Shown: in pieces, positions 57,355-64,000 of the stretch
Position numbering within the stretch: the stretch's first letter is position 1
How the letters are laid out: every line of letters starts with the position of its first letter
Origin: Streptococcus timonensis
GTDB lineage: Bacteria; Bacillota; Bacilli; Lactobacillales; Streptococcaceae
NCBI RefSeq assembly: GCF_900095845.1
Contig: NZ_FMIX01000003.1
Location: 248,001-312,000 of the forward strand
DNA length: 64,000 bases
Direction of reading: 5' to 3'
The notes under the pieces: generated by a model
Database searches by the model: none
The model's input: the letters and a program-made list of their open reading frames with translations, nothing else
Told to the model about the DNA's origin: nothing
Translations under genes and position numbers: made by a program

Positions 57355-58062
57355 ATGAATGTTTGGGATGCTTTATTTACCACCCATCCGACGGAACCAC
57401 CCCAATTTGGATTTACTTGGTACGCAAGCACATTTGCCTTACTGTTTTTGACAATTTATCTTGCTTATCGCTATCGTGATAATAAGGTTTGTCAACGATT
57501 ATTCCAGATTATACAGGCAATACAGTTAATCTCGCTTTACAGCTGGTATTGGATCAATCAGTTCCCACTGTCAGAAAGCTTGCCTTTTTATCATTGTCGA
57601 TTAGCCATGTTTGTAGTTCTACTACTGCCAGGTGTTTCAAAAACCAAACAGTATTTTGCTTTGCTTGGAACCTTCGGGACGATTGCAGCCTTTGTTTATC
57701 CAATACCAGACGCTTACTCTTTCCCACACATCGTTATTTTGTCCTTTATTTTCGGACATCTAGCCCTTCTTGGAAATTCCTTGATTTATCTTTTAAACAA
57801 CTACGATGCTCGTCTGTTGGATTTCAAAGGTATTCTTATACTGACCTCTTTACTTAATGGTTTGATTTTTATAGTCAATTTATTGACGGGTGGAGATTAC
57901 GGTTTTATGACAAAACCACCATTGGTGGGAGACCATGGTCTTGTGGTTAATTATATCATTGTCACTCTATTTTTGACTTGTGCTATTTTCCTCTTCTCTA
58001 AAGGTTTTCAAGTCCTCACTCAGGAGAAGGCAGAAAGAAGATTGAAAATCTGGCAGAAATAA
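57355..58062 (+). CDS. TIGR02206 family (YwaF-like) membrane protein
   Basis: 235 residues with about seven helices. The features LFTTHPTEPPQFG, PFYHCRLAMFV and the PIPDAYSFPHI loop are typical of the TIGR02206/YwaF family of conserved integral membrane proteins with no assigned function. It has a separate start region after a 120-base gap and is followed by the rplM promoter, so probably its own transcript. Confidence 0.85.
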   Translation: MNVWDALFTTHPTEPPQFGFTWYASTFALLFLTIYLAYRYRDNKVCQRLFQIIQAIQLISLYSWYWINQFPLSESLPFYHCRLAMFVVLLLPGVSKTKQYFALLGTFGTIAAFVYPIPDAYSFPHIVILSFIFGHLALLGNSLIYLLNNYDARLLDFKGILILTSLLNGLIFIVNLLTGGDYGFMTKPPLVGDHGLVVNYIIVTLFLTCAIFLFSKGFQVLTQEKAERRLKIWQK

Positions 58063-58081
58063 AAAATATTTTCCCAACCGC

Positions 58082-58111
58082 TTGACTTTTATCTGAGAAT
58101 TTTGATACAAT
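58082..58111 (+). promoter_or_regulatory. rplM-rpsI promoter
   Basis: TTGACT (58082-58087), 18-bp spacer, TACAAT (58106-58111), ahead of the L13 leader. Confidence 0.7.
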
Positions 58112-58117
58112 AGTAGG

Positions 58118-58200
58118 CGGTATTGTTTACCCCATTTGTAAGGCCCCGGAACCTTTCAAATACCCCGCGGACCGGAACATCCGCCCTGTAAACAAAAACG
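58118..58200 (+). ncRNA. Ribosomal protein L13 leader RNA
   Basis: The stretch between promoter and rplM is GC-richer than its surroundings. It folds with GGTATTGTTTAC near its start pairing toward GTAAACAA near 58188-58195, plus an inner CCGCGGACCGGAACATCCGC hairpin region. This matches the position and character of the Firmicute L13 leader, through which L13 is thought to repress its own operon. Ends are approximate. Confidence 0.7.
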
Positions 58201-58220
58201 ATATTCATATAGGAGAAATC

Positions 58221-58667
58221 ATGAACAAAACTACATTCATGGCTAAACCAGGCCAAGTAGAACGCAAATGGTACGTTGTTGACGCAACTGATGTACCTCT
58301 TGGACGCCTTTCAGCAGTTGTTGCTAGCGTACTTCGCGGAAAAAACAAACCAACATTTACACCACACACTGATACAGGTGACTTCGTAATCGTTATCAAT
58401 GCTGAAAAAGTTAAATTGACTGGTAAAAAAGCAACTGATAAGATCTACTACACTCACTCAAACCACCCAGGTGGATTGAAACAAATCTCTGCTGGTGAAC
58501 TTCGTTCTAAAAACGCAGTTCGTTTGATCGAGAAATCAGTTAAAGGTATGCTTCCACACAATACTCTTGGACGCGCTCAAGGTATGAAATTGAAAGTATT
58601 CGTTGGAGCTGAGCACACTCACGCTGCACAACAACCAGAAGTTCTTGATATTTCAGGACTTATCTAA
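58221..58667 (+). CDS. rplM: 50S ribosomal protein L13
   Basis: 148 residues, standard length, with [20 protein letters not shown] and the [16 protein letters not shown] stretch (here [10 protein letters not shown]). Early-assembly 50S protein. AGGAGAAATC before ATG. Followed by rpsI after 18 bases, the near-universal pair. Confidence 0.98.
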   Translation: MNKTTFMAKPGQVERKWYVVDATDVPLGRLSAVVASVLRGKNKPTFTPHTDTGDFVIVINAEKVKLTGKKATDKIYYTHSNHPGGLKQISAGELRSKNAVRLIEKSVKGMLPHNTLGRAQGMKLKVFVGAEHTHAAQQPEVLDISGLI

Positions 58668-58685
58668 GGAAAGGAACAATAAAGT

Positions 58686-59078
58686 ATGTCACAAGCACAA
58701 TATGCAGGTACTGGACGTCGTAAAAACGCTGTTGCACGCGTTCGCCTTGTTCCAGGAACTGGTAAAATCACTGTTAACAAAAAAGATGTTGAAGAGTACA
58801 TCCCACACGCTGACCTTCGTCTTGTCATCAACCAACCATTTGCAGTTACTTCAACTGCAGGTTCATACGACGTTTTCGTTAACGTTGTAGGTGGTGGATA
58901 CGCTGGTCAAGCAGGAGCTATCCGTCACGGTATCGCTCGTGCCCTTCTTCAAGTAGACCCAGACTTCCGCGATTCATTGAAACGCGCAGGACTTCTTACA
59001 CGTGACTCACGTAAAGTTGAGCGTAAGAAACCAGGCTTGAAAAAAGCTCGTAAAGCATCACAATTTAGTAAACGTTAA
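58686..59078 (+). CDS. rpsI: 30S ribosomal protein S9
   Basis: 130 residues with [33 protein letters not shown] and the basic C-terminal tail ending SQFSKR that reaches the P site. The last 51 bases form the attachment site of an integrative element family: a copy coding the same C-terminus stands at 63574-63624. Here the last codons are TTT AGT AAA CGT, in the distal copy TTC TCA AAA CGT, so this gene's 3' end may now come from the inserted element. Confidence 0.98.
   Translation: MSQAQYAGTGRRKNAVARVRLVPGTGKITVNKKDVEEYIPHADLRLVINQPFAVTSTAGSYDVFVNVVGGGYAGQAGAIRHGIARALLQVDPDFRDSLKRAGLLTRDSRKVERKKPGLKKARKASQFSKR
59028..59065 (+). repeat. Attachment-site repeat, left copy (rpsI 3' end)
   Basis: 38 bases identical to 63574-63611. 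The shared block begins AAACCAGGCTTGAAAAAAGC and runs to near the rpsI stop codon. Interpreted as one att junction of an integrated element. Confidence 0.85.
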
Positions 59079-59096
59079 AACTTATTTAAACTTATT

Positions 59097-59133
59097 GAAA
59101 GCATTTCGTATCAAAAATACGGGATGCTTTTTC
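59097..59133 (+). terminator. rpsI terminator
   Basis: AAAGCAT-TTCGTAT and ATACGGG-ATGCTTT pair around a short loop, followed by TTTC. Directly behind it, TTCACCCCA at 59136-59144 matches the first unit of the repeat beside the integrase at 63702, probably the remnant of a deleted integrase end. From there to 59365 I see only an AT-rich stretch with a TATAAT at about 59318. Confidence 0.75.
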
Positions 59134-59431
59134 TGTTCACCCCAAATTTTTGTAACTAGGTGATACTTGAAATTAATACAAATTTGGTTGTTTTTGATAA
59201 ATCTAAGCAACACTACATGATGAAGTGAAAGGGGATGAATCTTTGATAGTATTCACTTATTGTGAAATATGATATATTTATTAATTAGATGGATGAATAC
59301 TTCTAGAGTTAAATATAGTATAATAGGGACATACTTTTTGGTTTATTTTTGTTTGTAGTCGGATTATGAAAGAATATCCAATATTATGCGATAAGATAGA
59401 ATGTTACAAAAAAGAAAGGGGATGCAATCCG

Positions 59432-59734
59432 ATGAAGAAAGACAGATTAATTGTATTGACAGATGCTGTTCTAGCAATTATTATGACCATCTTGGTTTTA
59501 GAGTTAGAAAAACCAACAACACCAAGTCTTGAAGCTTTTTGGGATTTACGGCAAAATTTCTTTGCTTGTTTTCTTTCCTTTTTCTGGTTGGGATCGTTAT
59601 GGATGGCACTAAACACATTATGGGAAAAGGTTGAGAAAATTTCCTCAGAAATTATTTGGTGGAATTTGTTTCTACTCTTGGAGCGGCAGGAGTTCTCTTT
59701 GGAGAATTTCATGCCATCCAAGATACCAGTCTGA
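59432..59734 (+). pseudogene. TMEM175-like channel gene, truncated
   Basis: From ATG 59432 (MKKDRLIVLTDAVLAIIMTILVLELEKP) it reads as the first two or three helices of a TMEM175/DUF1211-family potassium channel, with the RLIVLTDAVLAI helix in place of the usual FSD motif. The family needs about 190 residues. After WWNLFLL (about 59675) the resemblance stops, and the frame ends after 27 more codons at most. The next reading frame overlaps it out of phase. This looks like a deletion that fused two broken genes. Confidence 0.65.
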
Positions 59735-60018
59735 ATGATGTGGTGGACCGGATCTATATAAATGTCAAGGATTTACCGTTTCAGTCCTTGGGAGCTTTAG
59801 CTAATATCCTGTCTGATATTAAGAAGGGACTGATTCAAGACAGTCATATCTGGTCTTTCTTCCAGTCATTTTTCAAACAATATCAGTTGATAATCAGCTT
59901 AAATCAGATCTATCAGTTTGTCTATCTTTCTCTGATGGAGATCATGTCCTATCTTCACTTTGATTATTGGAAAAAAACGGCTCGGTCAGGAGCTAGTATG
60001 AATAAGGAGAACAAATGA
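59656..60018 (+). pseudogene. 3' fragment of an unknown gene
   Basis: Open from inside the truncated channel gene, in a different frame, to TGA at 60016-60018. From about 59680 the translation is protein-like (VLFGEFHAIQDTSLNDVVDRIY, later FFQSFFKQYQLIISLNQIYQFVYLSL) and is probably the C-terminal part of a larger membrane-associated protein. There is no convincing start codon or binding site. It overlaps the ion-channel gene by ATGA, so it was once part of that operon. Family not recognised. Confidence 0.5.
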
Positions 60019-60338
60019 AACGTTTAAAAATGTTATGGCATATTATGCAGGTTACGGGTTTTACTCGGTTTGCTCTGAGTTTTGTGACCTTTGTTTTTGG
60101 GTCAGGAGGCGTGCTTTTCCTAGTTGAACCTGCTATCACAAATTACGGAGACGGTCTTTGGTATGCTTTTGTGACTTCGACGACTGTCGGCTACGGGGAT
60201 CTCCTAGCTGTGACCTTGATTGGAAGGATTACCAGTGTCTTCTTGACGATTTATGGGCTCATATTTTTTGGCTGTTTATCAGCTGTTATTTTTAATTATT
60301 ATACCAATTTAAATAAGGAAAGAGGAGAGGACAAATGA
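60015..60338 (+). CDS. Two-helix potassium channel
   Basis: 107 residues: one N-terminal helix (about 14-37), a pore helix and the selectivity filter TTVGYGD (about 56-62), then a second helix (about 70-93) and a short polar tail. This is the minimal Ion_trans_2 fold, without an RCK/TrkA domain, so four subunits would form an ungated or voltage-independent K+ pore. It overlaps both neighbours by ATGA, so it is translated with the DUF389 gene. Confidence 0.88.
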   Translation: MKRLKMLWHIMQVTGFTRFALSFVTFVFGSGGVLFLVEPAITNYGDGLWYAFVTSTTVGYGDLLAVTLIGRITSVFLTIYGLIFFGCLSAVIFNYYTNLNKERGEDK

Positions 60339-61384
60339 CTGCCAATTATTCAACACGGGAATACCGTGAGAAATTATACGATGACCTTCATGTTCGATTG
60401 AGAGATACAGCGATTTTGATGTGTGCAATTTTTATTGCCTCTATCGGACTAAATATGAATTCAACAGCTGTCATTATAGGAGCCATGTTGATTTCACCTC
60501 TCATGACACCGATTGTTGGACTGGGATTCGGTTTAGCTATTTTTGATACGCGTTTAATCAAGCAATCTCTAGAGGTTTTATTGACTCAAGTGTTGGTCAG
60601 TTTGCTTGTCTCGACTCTGTATTTCTGGATTTCTCCCTTGTCTTATGCAAGTAGCGAGTTGATTGCACGAACCTCTCCAACCATTTGGGATGTCCTCATT
60701 GCTATTGCTGGTGGGATTGCTGGTGTGATCGGTTCAAGGAAAAAAGAAGCAAACAATATCGTGCCAGGAGTAGCCATTGCTACAGCTCTGATGCCGCCTA
60801 TCTGTACTGCTGGCTATGGTTTAGCTAATGGGAATGTACGATTTTTATTGGGGGCTCTCTATCTTTTCTTGATCAACTGTGTCTTTATCATGCTAGCCAA
60901 CATTGTTGGAACAAGAATTTTGATGAGAAAATCTCCTTTAACTTCATTTAAAGAGCTGAGCATTAAAATGAGAATTGGCTTGATATCTTTGATTGTATTG
61001 TTGATTCTTCCAGCTAGCTATTCGGCAGTTACTCTGACAATAGAACAAGCGCGCAAAGAAGGGATCAAACAGTTTGTAGGCAAAGAGTTCGCCAATTATA
61101 CGGTTATTAATCAAGTCTACAAGTCAAGTAACAATGAATTGGTCTTGACGGTTGTTGGAGATCCGATTTCAGAAGAAGAATTAGAAACACTCCACCAAAA
61201 ACAAGCCTCTTACGGTATTCAATCTGTTCAATTGAAAGTGAATCAAGTTCAGAACTCGCCAACATTAGATAGTGAAGCGACCAAGGAATTTTATGAAAAC
61301 ATTGACAAGTATATTGATCAAAAACTCTCTGAAAAAGATTCACAAAACGATCTCGTAAAAGAAAATGAAGCAGACAAGGATTGA
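60335..61384 (+). CDS. DUF389 / TIGR00341 membrane protein
   Basis: 349 residues. Six or so helices (about 25-235) contain the family hallmarks SIGLNMNSTAVIIGAMLISPLMTPIVGLGFG and GVAIATALMPPICTAGYG. A soluble C-terminal domain (about 240-330) and a charged tail follow. Function unknown; members are widely distributed. Coupled to the K+ channel gene by an ATGA overlap, which suggests a joint role in ion balance (inference). Confidence 0.88.
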   Translation: MTANYSTREYREKLYDDLHVRLRDTAILMCAIFIASIGLNMNSTAVIIGAMLISPLMTPIVGLGFGLAIFDTRLIKQSLEVLLTQVLVSLLVSTLYFWISPLSYASSELIARTSPTIWDVLIAIAGGIAGVIGSRKKEANNIVPGVAIATALMPPICTAGYGLANGNVRFLLGALYLFLINCVFIMLANIVGTRILMRKSPLTSFKELSIKMRIGLISLIVLLILPASYSAVTLTIEQARKEGIKQFVGKEFANYTVINQVYKSSNNELVLTVVGDPISEEELETLHQKQASYGIQSVQLKVNQVQNSPTLDSEATKEFYENIDKYIDQKLSEKDSQNDLVKENEADKD

Positions 61385-61477
61385 GGACAATGAACTGAAT
61401 CGGTTTTTACGCCGTGTTTTTCTTGTATCTTCCTCTTTCTTACTTATAGCAGGTTGTTTTTGCTTGAATAAGAAATA

Positions 61478-61707
61478 AATTAGAAGTTCTATCATCTAAG
61501 AAAAATGATGAACAAAAAATCATTTAACTAATGGTGTGAACGTTTAGTGTTTATCAGCTCCATTCTCTGTAATTTTGGGGGTAAAATCCACACCATTCGG
61601 ATAAAATTAGTTGAATTTGATTGGAAAAAAGCTTTTATAAAAGCGGAGAAAAGTCTTGATATTACGCTGTTTTTAGTCCAACTGAAATTCATACTTTCCA
61701 AACCAGG
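61478..61707 (+). repeat. Element-end repeat, left copy
   Basis: About 230 bases that align with 63352-63581. It starts with codons matching the last part of the 62896 gene (VLSSKKN, then stop), then AATGGTGTGAA (61530-61540) and its inverted partner TCCACACCATT (61587-61597), then a looser similar region, and TTTCCAAACCAGG (61695-61707). It is the end of an older, related element. No complete gene lies in 61385-61955. Confidence 0.7.
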
Positions 61708-61736
61708 TCATACGATTTGTAAGTAAAAGAACAAAT

Positions 61737-61780
61737 AAAAAAGAGGAGCTTCATACTAAAGTTCCTCTTCTTTTATATAT
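61737..61780. terminator. Hairpin behind the left element end
   Basis: AAAAGAGGAGCTT and AGTTCCTCTTCTTTT pair around CATACTAA; A and T runs on both sides allow termination in either direction. Confidence 0.65.
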
Positions 61781-61807
61781 CCGAATCAATATTCTTATTT
61801 CAAAAAA

Positions 61808-61827
61808 GGTAGTGAAAAAGGTAGTGA
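61808..61827 (+). repeat. 12-bp-period direct repeat
   Basis: GGTAGTGA at 61808-61815 and 61820-61827, period 12, as in the repeats at 8825-8846 and 63702-63722. Probably another integrase-end remnant. A CACGTC-TATT-GACGTG palindrome follows near 61898-61913. Confidence 0.45.
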
Positions 61828-61955
61828 TTCGGTTGATTTATATTGCAATATAGTGAAATTTAGAATTTTAAGAATCGCTTAAAATCAAGGTTTCTCACGT
61901 CTATTGACGTGTAGTGAATCCCTATCTCACCTTTGTAATTATCAAGTATTACAAC

Positions 61956-62567
61956 CTATATTTCTTTTAATATTTTACCAAATAATTCTTCTAACTTCCC
62001 TAAGTCTCCATAGACAGTTCCGTCCATATAAAGGTTGTAAACTTCATCATCTTGTTCCACTCGTATTTGTGCAGAATACCCTTTTAATAGTGCTAAGGAA
62101 CGAATAACTTCTCGTTGAGTTCGCCCATTTCCTTCTCTAAAGGGATGGAAATAATTAAGATTATCAAGAATTTTTGCTAAATGTTTAATGATTTCGTCTT
62201 TTGAGTTGGCAGTTTGATGATAGGAATGAATGAGATGATTTATATAAGTTTCTGCAGCATTAAACGACTGTATCGACATAAAAGGATTACCACTTTTAGA
62301 GATATTCACCTTGCGATATTGTCCTGACCAGGCATAAACGTCTTGAAACAAATAGTTATGAATGGCTAAAATATTACTCATGGAATAGACTTCAATGGCT
62401 TTCAAGCGCAAGTCTGCAAGTCTTTTAGTAACGAATAAGTGTTCATTTCGGTAGGCTTCTTCAATATTTGTAACATTTTGTTTGTTGATTAATACTGTGG
62501 AATTTGGATAGGTATATTGATGATTAGGGTCAATGTACTTATAGCCTTCGTATTGATTTTTAACCAA
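61956..62567 (-). CDS. Fic family toxin (AMP-transferase domain)
   Basis: 203 residues. The Fic motif HPFREGNGRTQR at 141-152 is complete (catalytic His141, anion-binding GNGR). The core upstream includes NIFSMSN-like helices and AWSGQYRKVNISKSGNPF, the flap region that positions the target. Fic enzymes transfer AMP from ATP to a Ser, Thr or Tyr of a target; bacterial class I toxins modify DNA gyrase and topoisomerase IV. It overlaps the antitoxin gene by 8 bases, which precedes it. Confidence 0.92.
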   Translation of the reverse strand: MVKNQYEGYKYIDPNHQYTYPNSTVLINKQNVTNIEEAYRNEHLFVTKRLADLRLKAIEVYSMSNILAIHNYLFQDVYAWSGQYRKVNISKSGNPFMSIQSFNAAETYINHLIHSYHQTANSKDEIIKHLAKILDNLNYFHPFREGNGRTQREVIRSLALLKGYSAQIRVEQDDEVYNLYMDGTVYGDLGKLEELFGKILKEI

Positions 62568-62748
62568 TATTCAATTCCTTTCGTCTATTGACAACATAAG
62601 TTTTTAAATCAATCACATCTTGAACAGTAGGTTCATAATTTTCAATCATTGATGATCCAATAGCATACCAGACGGTATCGAAATCTGAAAAATTATCAAA
62701 GGGAATCCCTAAAATTGTTAATTCTTCTTTATTTACATCAAGAGTCAT
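62560..62748 (-). CDS. Fic antitoxin (VbhA-like)
   Basis: 62 residues. The inhibitory motif (S/T)xxxE(G/N) is present as S32-S-M-I-E36-N37 in a predicted helix, the class I Fic antitoxin arrangement where the Glu blocks ATP binding in the Fic pocket. It precedes the toxin gene and overlaps it by 8 bases. TAAGGAGGTGTGCC is a strong binding site, and a TATAAT (complement of 62778-62783) stands upstream. Confidence 0.82.
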   Translation of the reverse strand: MTLDVNKEELTILGIPFDNFSDFDTVWYAIGSSMIENYEPTVQDVIDLKTYVVNRRKELNIG

Positions 62749-62895
62749 GGCACACCTCCTTATATAACGTTACCTTTATTATACCATAAAATCGGTATTT
62801 TTACCTAAAGGGATAGAGACTAAAAGATATATTATGTTTAATGTAGATTTATGATAAAATAGTTTTATTATAAAAAGAAATAACAGAGGTATAGC

Positions 62896-63396
62896 ATGGA
62901 GCCATATATTACAGAAGCTTTAGTAAAAGCAGGGATTGAATTGGGAACTCTAACATTTAAGGGAACAACAACACTAGTGAATAGTAAAATTCAATCATTA
63001 AAGGAAGAACGTAACGCCGATAAATTACGAAATACTTATGATGAAATTGTAAATGAGTTACTTTCGGAACGAGAACAGGCAATCAGAATTGCTCAGGCAT
63101 ATAAAGAAGAATATGAAAAAGTACATATTGATGATAAAGATATTGAGTATTTGCACAACACTTTAGAACGGGTTATTTCTCTTCTATCTTCATTTACTAA
63201 TGTTGAAGATGGGAAAGAAGATTCAATGAAACAATTGGTTGCTCTACTTAATAAGGATACTTTAAAGACTATGCAACTATTAGGATTTAATTACAAGGAG
63301 GCAATAGGAGAACCTTTAACAGAGGTTTGTTCAAATGCTATAAGAAATACATTAGGAAGTCTATCATCTAAGAAAAACGTACGTAACAAAAAATAA
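62896..63396 (+). CDS. Unknown element-borne protein, 166 aa
   Basis: 166 residues. An N-terminal semi-hydrophobic stretch (about 5-30, rich in Thr/Gly) is followed by a long charged helix (about 32-75, likely coiled coil), a helical middle, and a basic tail (SSKKNVRNKK). ACAGAGG precedes the ATG. It is divergent from the Fic pair and is the last gene before the distal att site. The 3' end of a homologue survives at 61478-61530, so the gene marks the end of this element type. Family not recognised. Confidence 0.7.
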   Translation: MEPYITEALVKAGIELGTLTFKGTTTLVNSKIQSLKEERNADKLRNTYDEIVNELLSEREQAIRIAQAYKEEYEKVHIDDKDIEYLHNTLERVISLLSSFTNVEDGKEDSMKQLVALLNKDTLKTMQLLGFNYKEAIGEPLTEVCSNAIRNTLGSLSSKKNVRNKK

Positions 63397-63581
63397 TTGA
63401 ATCAATGGTGTGAACTTTTTGGTAAAATCTAGCTCAATTCGTGTATTTTTAGTGTAAAATTCACACCATTCAAATGAAAGTTATTCAAATTAGATGAAAT
63501 TGTTCTTTCTGAAAACGTGAGAAAACATTGATTTTAAGCGCATCTTGAAACGTGTTCAAATAGAAGTGTTTCCAAACCAGG
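63352..63581 (+). repeat. Element-end repeat, right copy
   Basis: Counterpart of 61478-61707. It contains the end of the 62896 gene, AATGGTGTGAA (63404-63414) with a perfect inverted partner TTCACACCATT (63460-63470), and TTTCCAAACCAGG (63569-63581), the last part being the start of the att core. The inverted repeat could bind an element protein such as an excisionase, or end transcription. Confidence 0.7.
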
Positions 63582-63624
63582 CTTGAAAAAAGCTCGTAAA
63601 GCATCACAATTCTCAAAACGTTAA
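63574..63624 (+). repeat. Attachment-site repeat, right copy
   Basis: 38 bases identical to rpsI 59028-59065 and then a different but synonymous ending: translated in the rpsI frame it gives the same C-terminal peptide through SQFSKR and a stop codon. It is followed by a hairpin terminator and the repeat next to the integrase. Confidence 0.85.
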
Positions 63625-63648
63625 TCAACACGATTATATCAACGTTTA

Positions 63649-63685
63649 CAGACATTCAGGAGTTTACTCTTGGATGTCTTTTTTG
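63649..63685. terminator. Terminator between the att copy and the integrase
   Basis: AGACATTCAGGAG and CTCTTGGATGTCT pair around TTTA, followed by TTTTTTG. In an empty site it would presumably end the rplM-rpsI transcript. Confidence 0.65.
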
Positions 63686-63701
63686 TTTCAAAAAATTAAA
63701 G

Positions 63702-63722
63702 TTCACCCCAAAATTCACCCCA
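63702..63722 (-). repeat. 12-bp-period direct repeat next to the integrase
   Basis: TTCACCCCA at 63702-63710 and 63714-63722, ending exactly at the integrase stop codon. Candidate arm-type integrase binding sites. A single unit, TTCACCCCA, is at 59136-59144. Confidence 0.6.
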
Positions 63723-64000
63723 TCAATTTTTTAAACTACGAAATGCAATATCGCCAACAGTCTGATTTACAGTATCCTTTGTGTTTACATAAGTCTTAGT
63801 TACTTCTTTATCACTGTGGGTTAAAGCTTCTGAAATAGCTTCGAGTGAAAGTCCTACTTGTTTTGCAAGTGTAGCTCCTGTGTGTCTTAATTTATGAGGG
63901 GATGCTGGTGCAAGTTCAGGGTGTCTTTTTCTCACTGATTTCATTCTATAATTTAGATAGTCAGTATGGAGACAACTGTTTACATTCCCTTTTGTATCAA
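63723..64000 (-). CDS. Tyrosine integrase, C-terminal part (cut by window edge)
   Basis: The frame is open from base 64000 down to TGA at 63725-63723, 91 codons. It holds the tyrosine-recombinase box II: HKLRHTGATLAKQVGL (His-x-x-Arg), then ALTHSDKEVTKTYVN with the second His and the nucleophile Tyr. The N-terminal and core-binding parts lie beyond the window. Its 3' end is 100 bases from the att copy at 63574, as usual for elements that insert in the 3' end of rpsI. It belongs to an element continuing to the right. Confidence 0.93.
   Translation of the reverse strand, partial: DTKGNVNSCLHTDYLNYRMKSVRKRHPELAPASPHKLRHTGATLAKQVGLSLEAISEALTHSDKEVTKTYVNTKDTVNQTVGDIAFRSLKN

Overview
The window is low-GC, gene-dense Firmicute DNA and reads as a Streptococcus chromosome of the mitis group (mitis/oralis/infantis/pneumoniae-like). 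This rests on the encoded proteins: a PBP2b whose active-site residues fall at exactly the pneumococcal numbers (S386, S443-S444-N445, K615), a sialic-acid (nan) locus with SatA-like transporter genes, DUF3013 and DUF4649 proteins, and the gene strings secA-aroG-aroG-acpS-alr-recG and pbp2b-recR-ddl-murF. I recognised none of the BOX or RUP repeats typical of S. pneumoniae, so a commensal relative is more likely. This assignment is from memory of families and gene order, not from a search.

Layout. 1-2.4 kb: a small group of uncharacterised membrane/secreted genes and a decayed DUF4274 gene. 2.4-4.8 kb: an Rrf2 regulator and its probable target operon (quinone-reductase-like enzyme plus alpha/beta hydrolase), with matching operators at both promoters. 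5.4-9.2 kb: membrane proteins, a decayed tRNA-Lys copy, an HdeD-like protein, the intact tRNA-Lys(CTT) and 6S RNA next to rarA. 10.6-16 kb: a run with DUF3013, Nudix, GIY-YIG, prmA, rsmE and pepF. 16-17.4 kb: an excalibur/thioredoxin-like cassette that looks inserted, because the pepF 3' end is repeated behind it. 17.5-23.5 kb: a DUF2785 gene with an internal stop, an aquaporin, thioredoxin with a MarR regulator, lrgAB-like genes and a GntR-controlled ABC exporter. 23.6-38.4 kb: housekeeping genes (nrdR, dnaB, dnaI, nitroreductase, der, TPM/LemA, secA, two DAHP synthases, acpS, alr, recG). 38.6-51.2 kb: the nan locus. 51.3-59.1 kb: pbp2b, recR, ddl, murF, a Nudix protein, a membrane protein and the rplM-rpsI operon with its L13 leader. 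59.1-64 kb: an accretion of integrative-element remnants at the 3' end of rpsI.

How genes work together. The nan locus encodes import (lipoprotein SatA-like plus two permeases; the ATPase is absent and presumably shared, as MsmK is in pneumococcus), anomer handling (YhcH), aldol cleavage (N-acetylneuraminate lyase), ManNAc phosphorylation (ROK kinase) and epimerisation (NanE). It also has an acetyl esterase and a cytoplasmic GH29 fucosidase. No sialidase gene lies in this stretch. An RpiR-type regulator at the end probably binds a TGAAA-N4-TTTCA palindrome that I find in front of three nan promoters, each about 55 bp upstream of the -35 box. Catabolite-responsive elements overlap or adjoin the promoter regions of three of the genes.

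The most unusual part is the right end. The last 38 bp of homology to the rpsI 3' end occur again 4.5 kb downstream, next to a tyrosine integrase that runs out of the window. Between the two copies lie a class I Fic toxin-antitoxin pair, an unknown gene, a ~230-bp direct repeat carrying an 11-bp inverted repeat, and truncated genes. The same 12-bp-period direct-repeat signature seen next to the integrase also occurs beside tRNA-Lys, marking a probable older insertion there.
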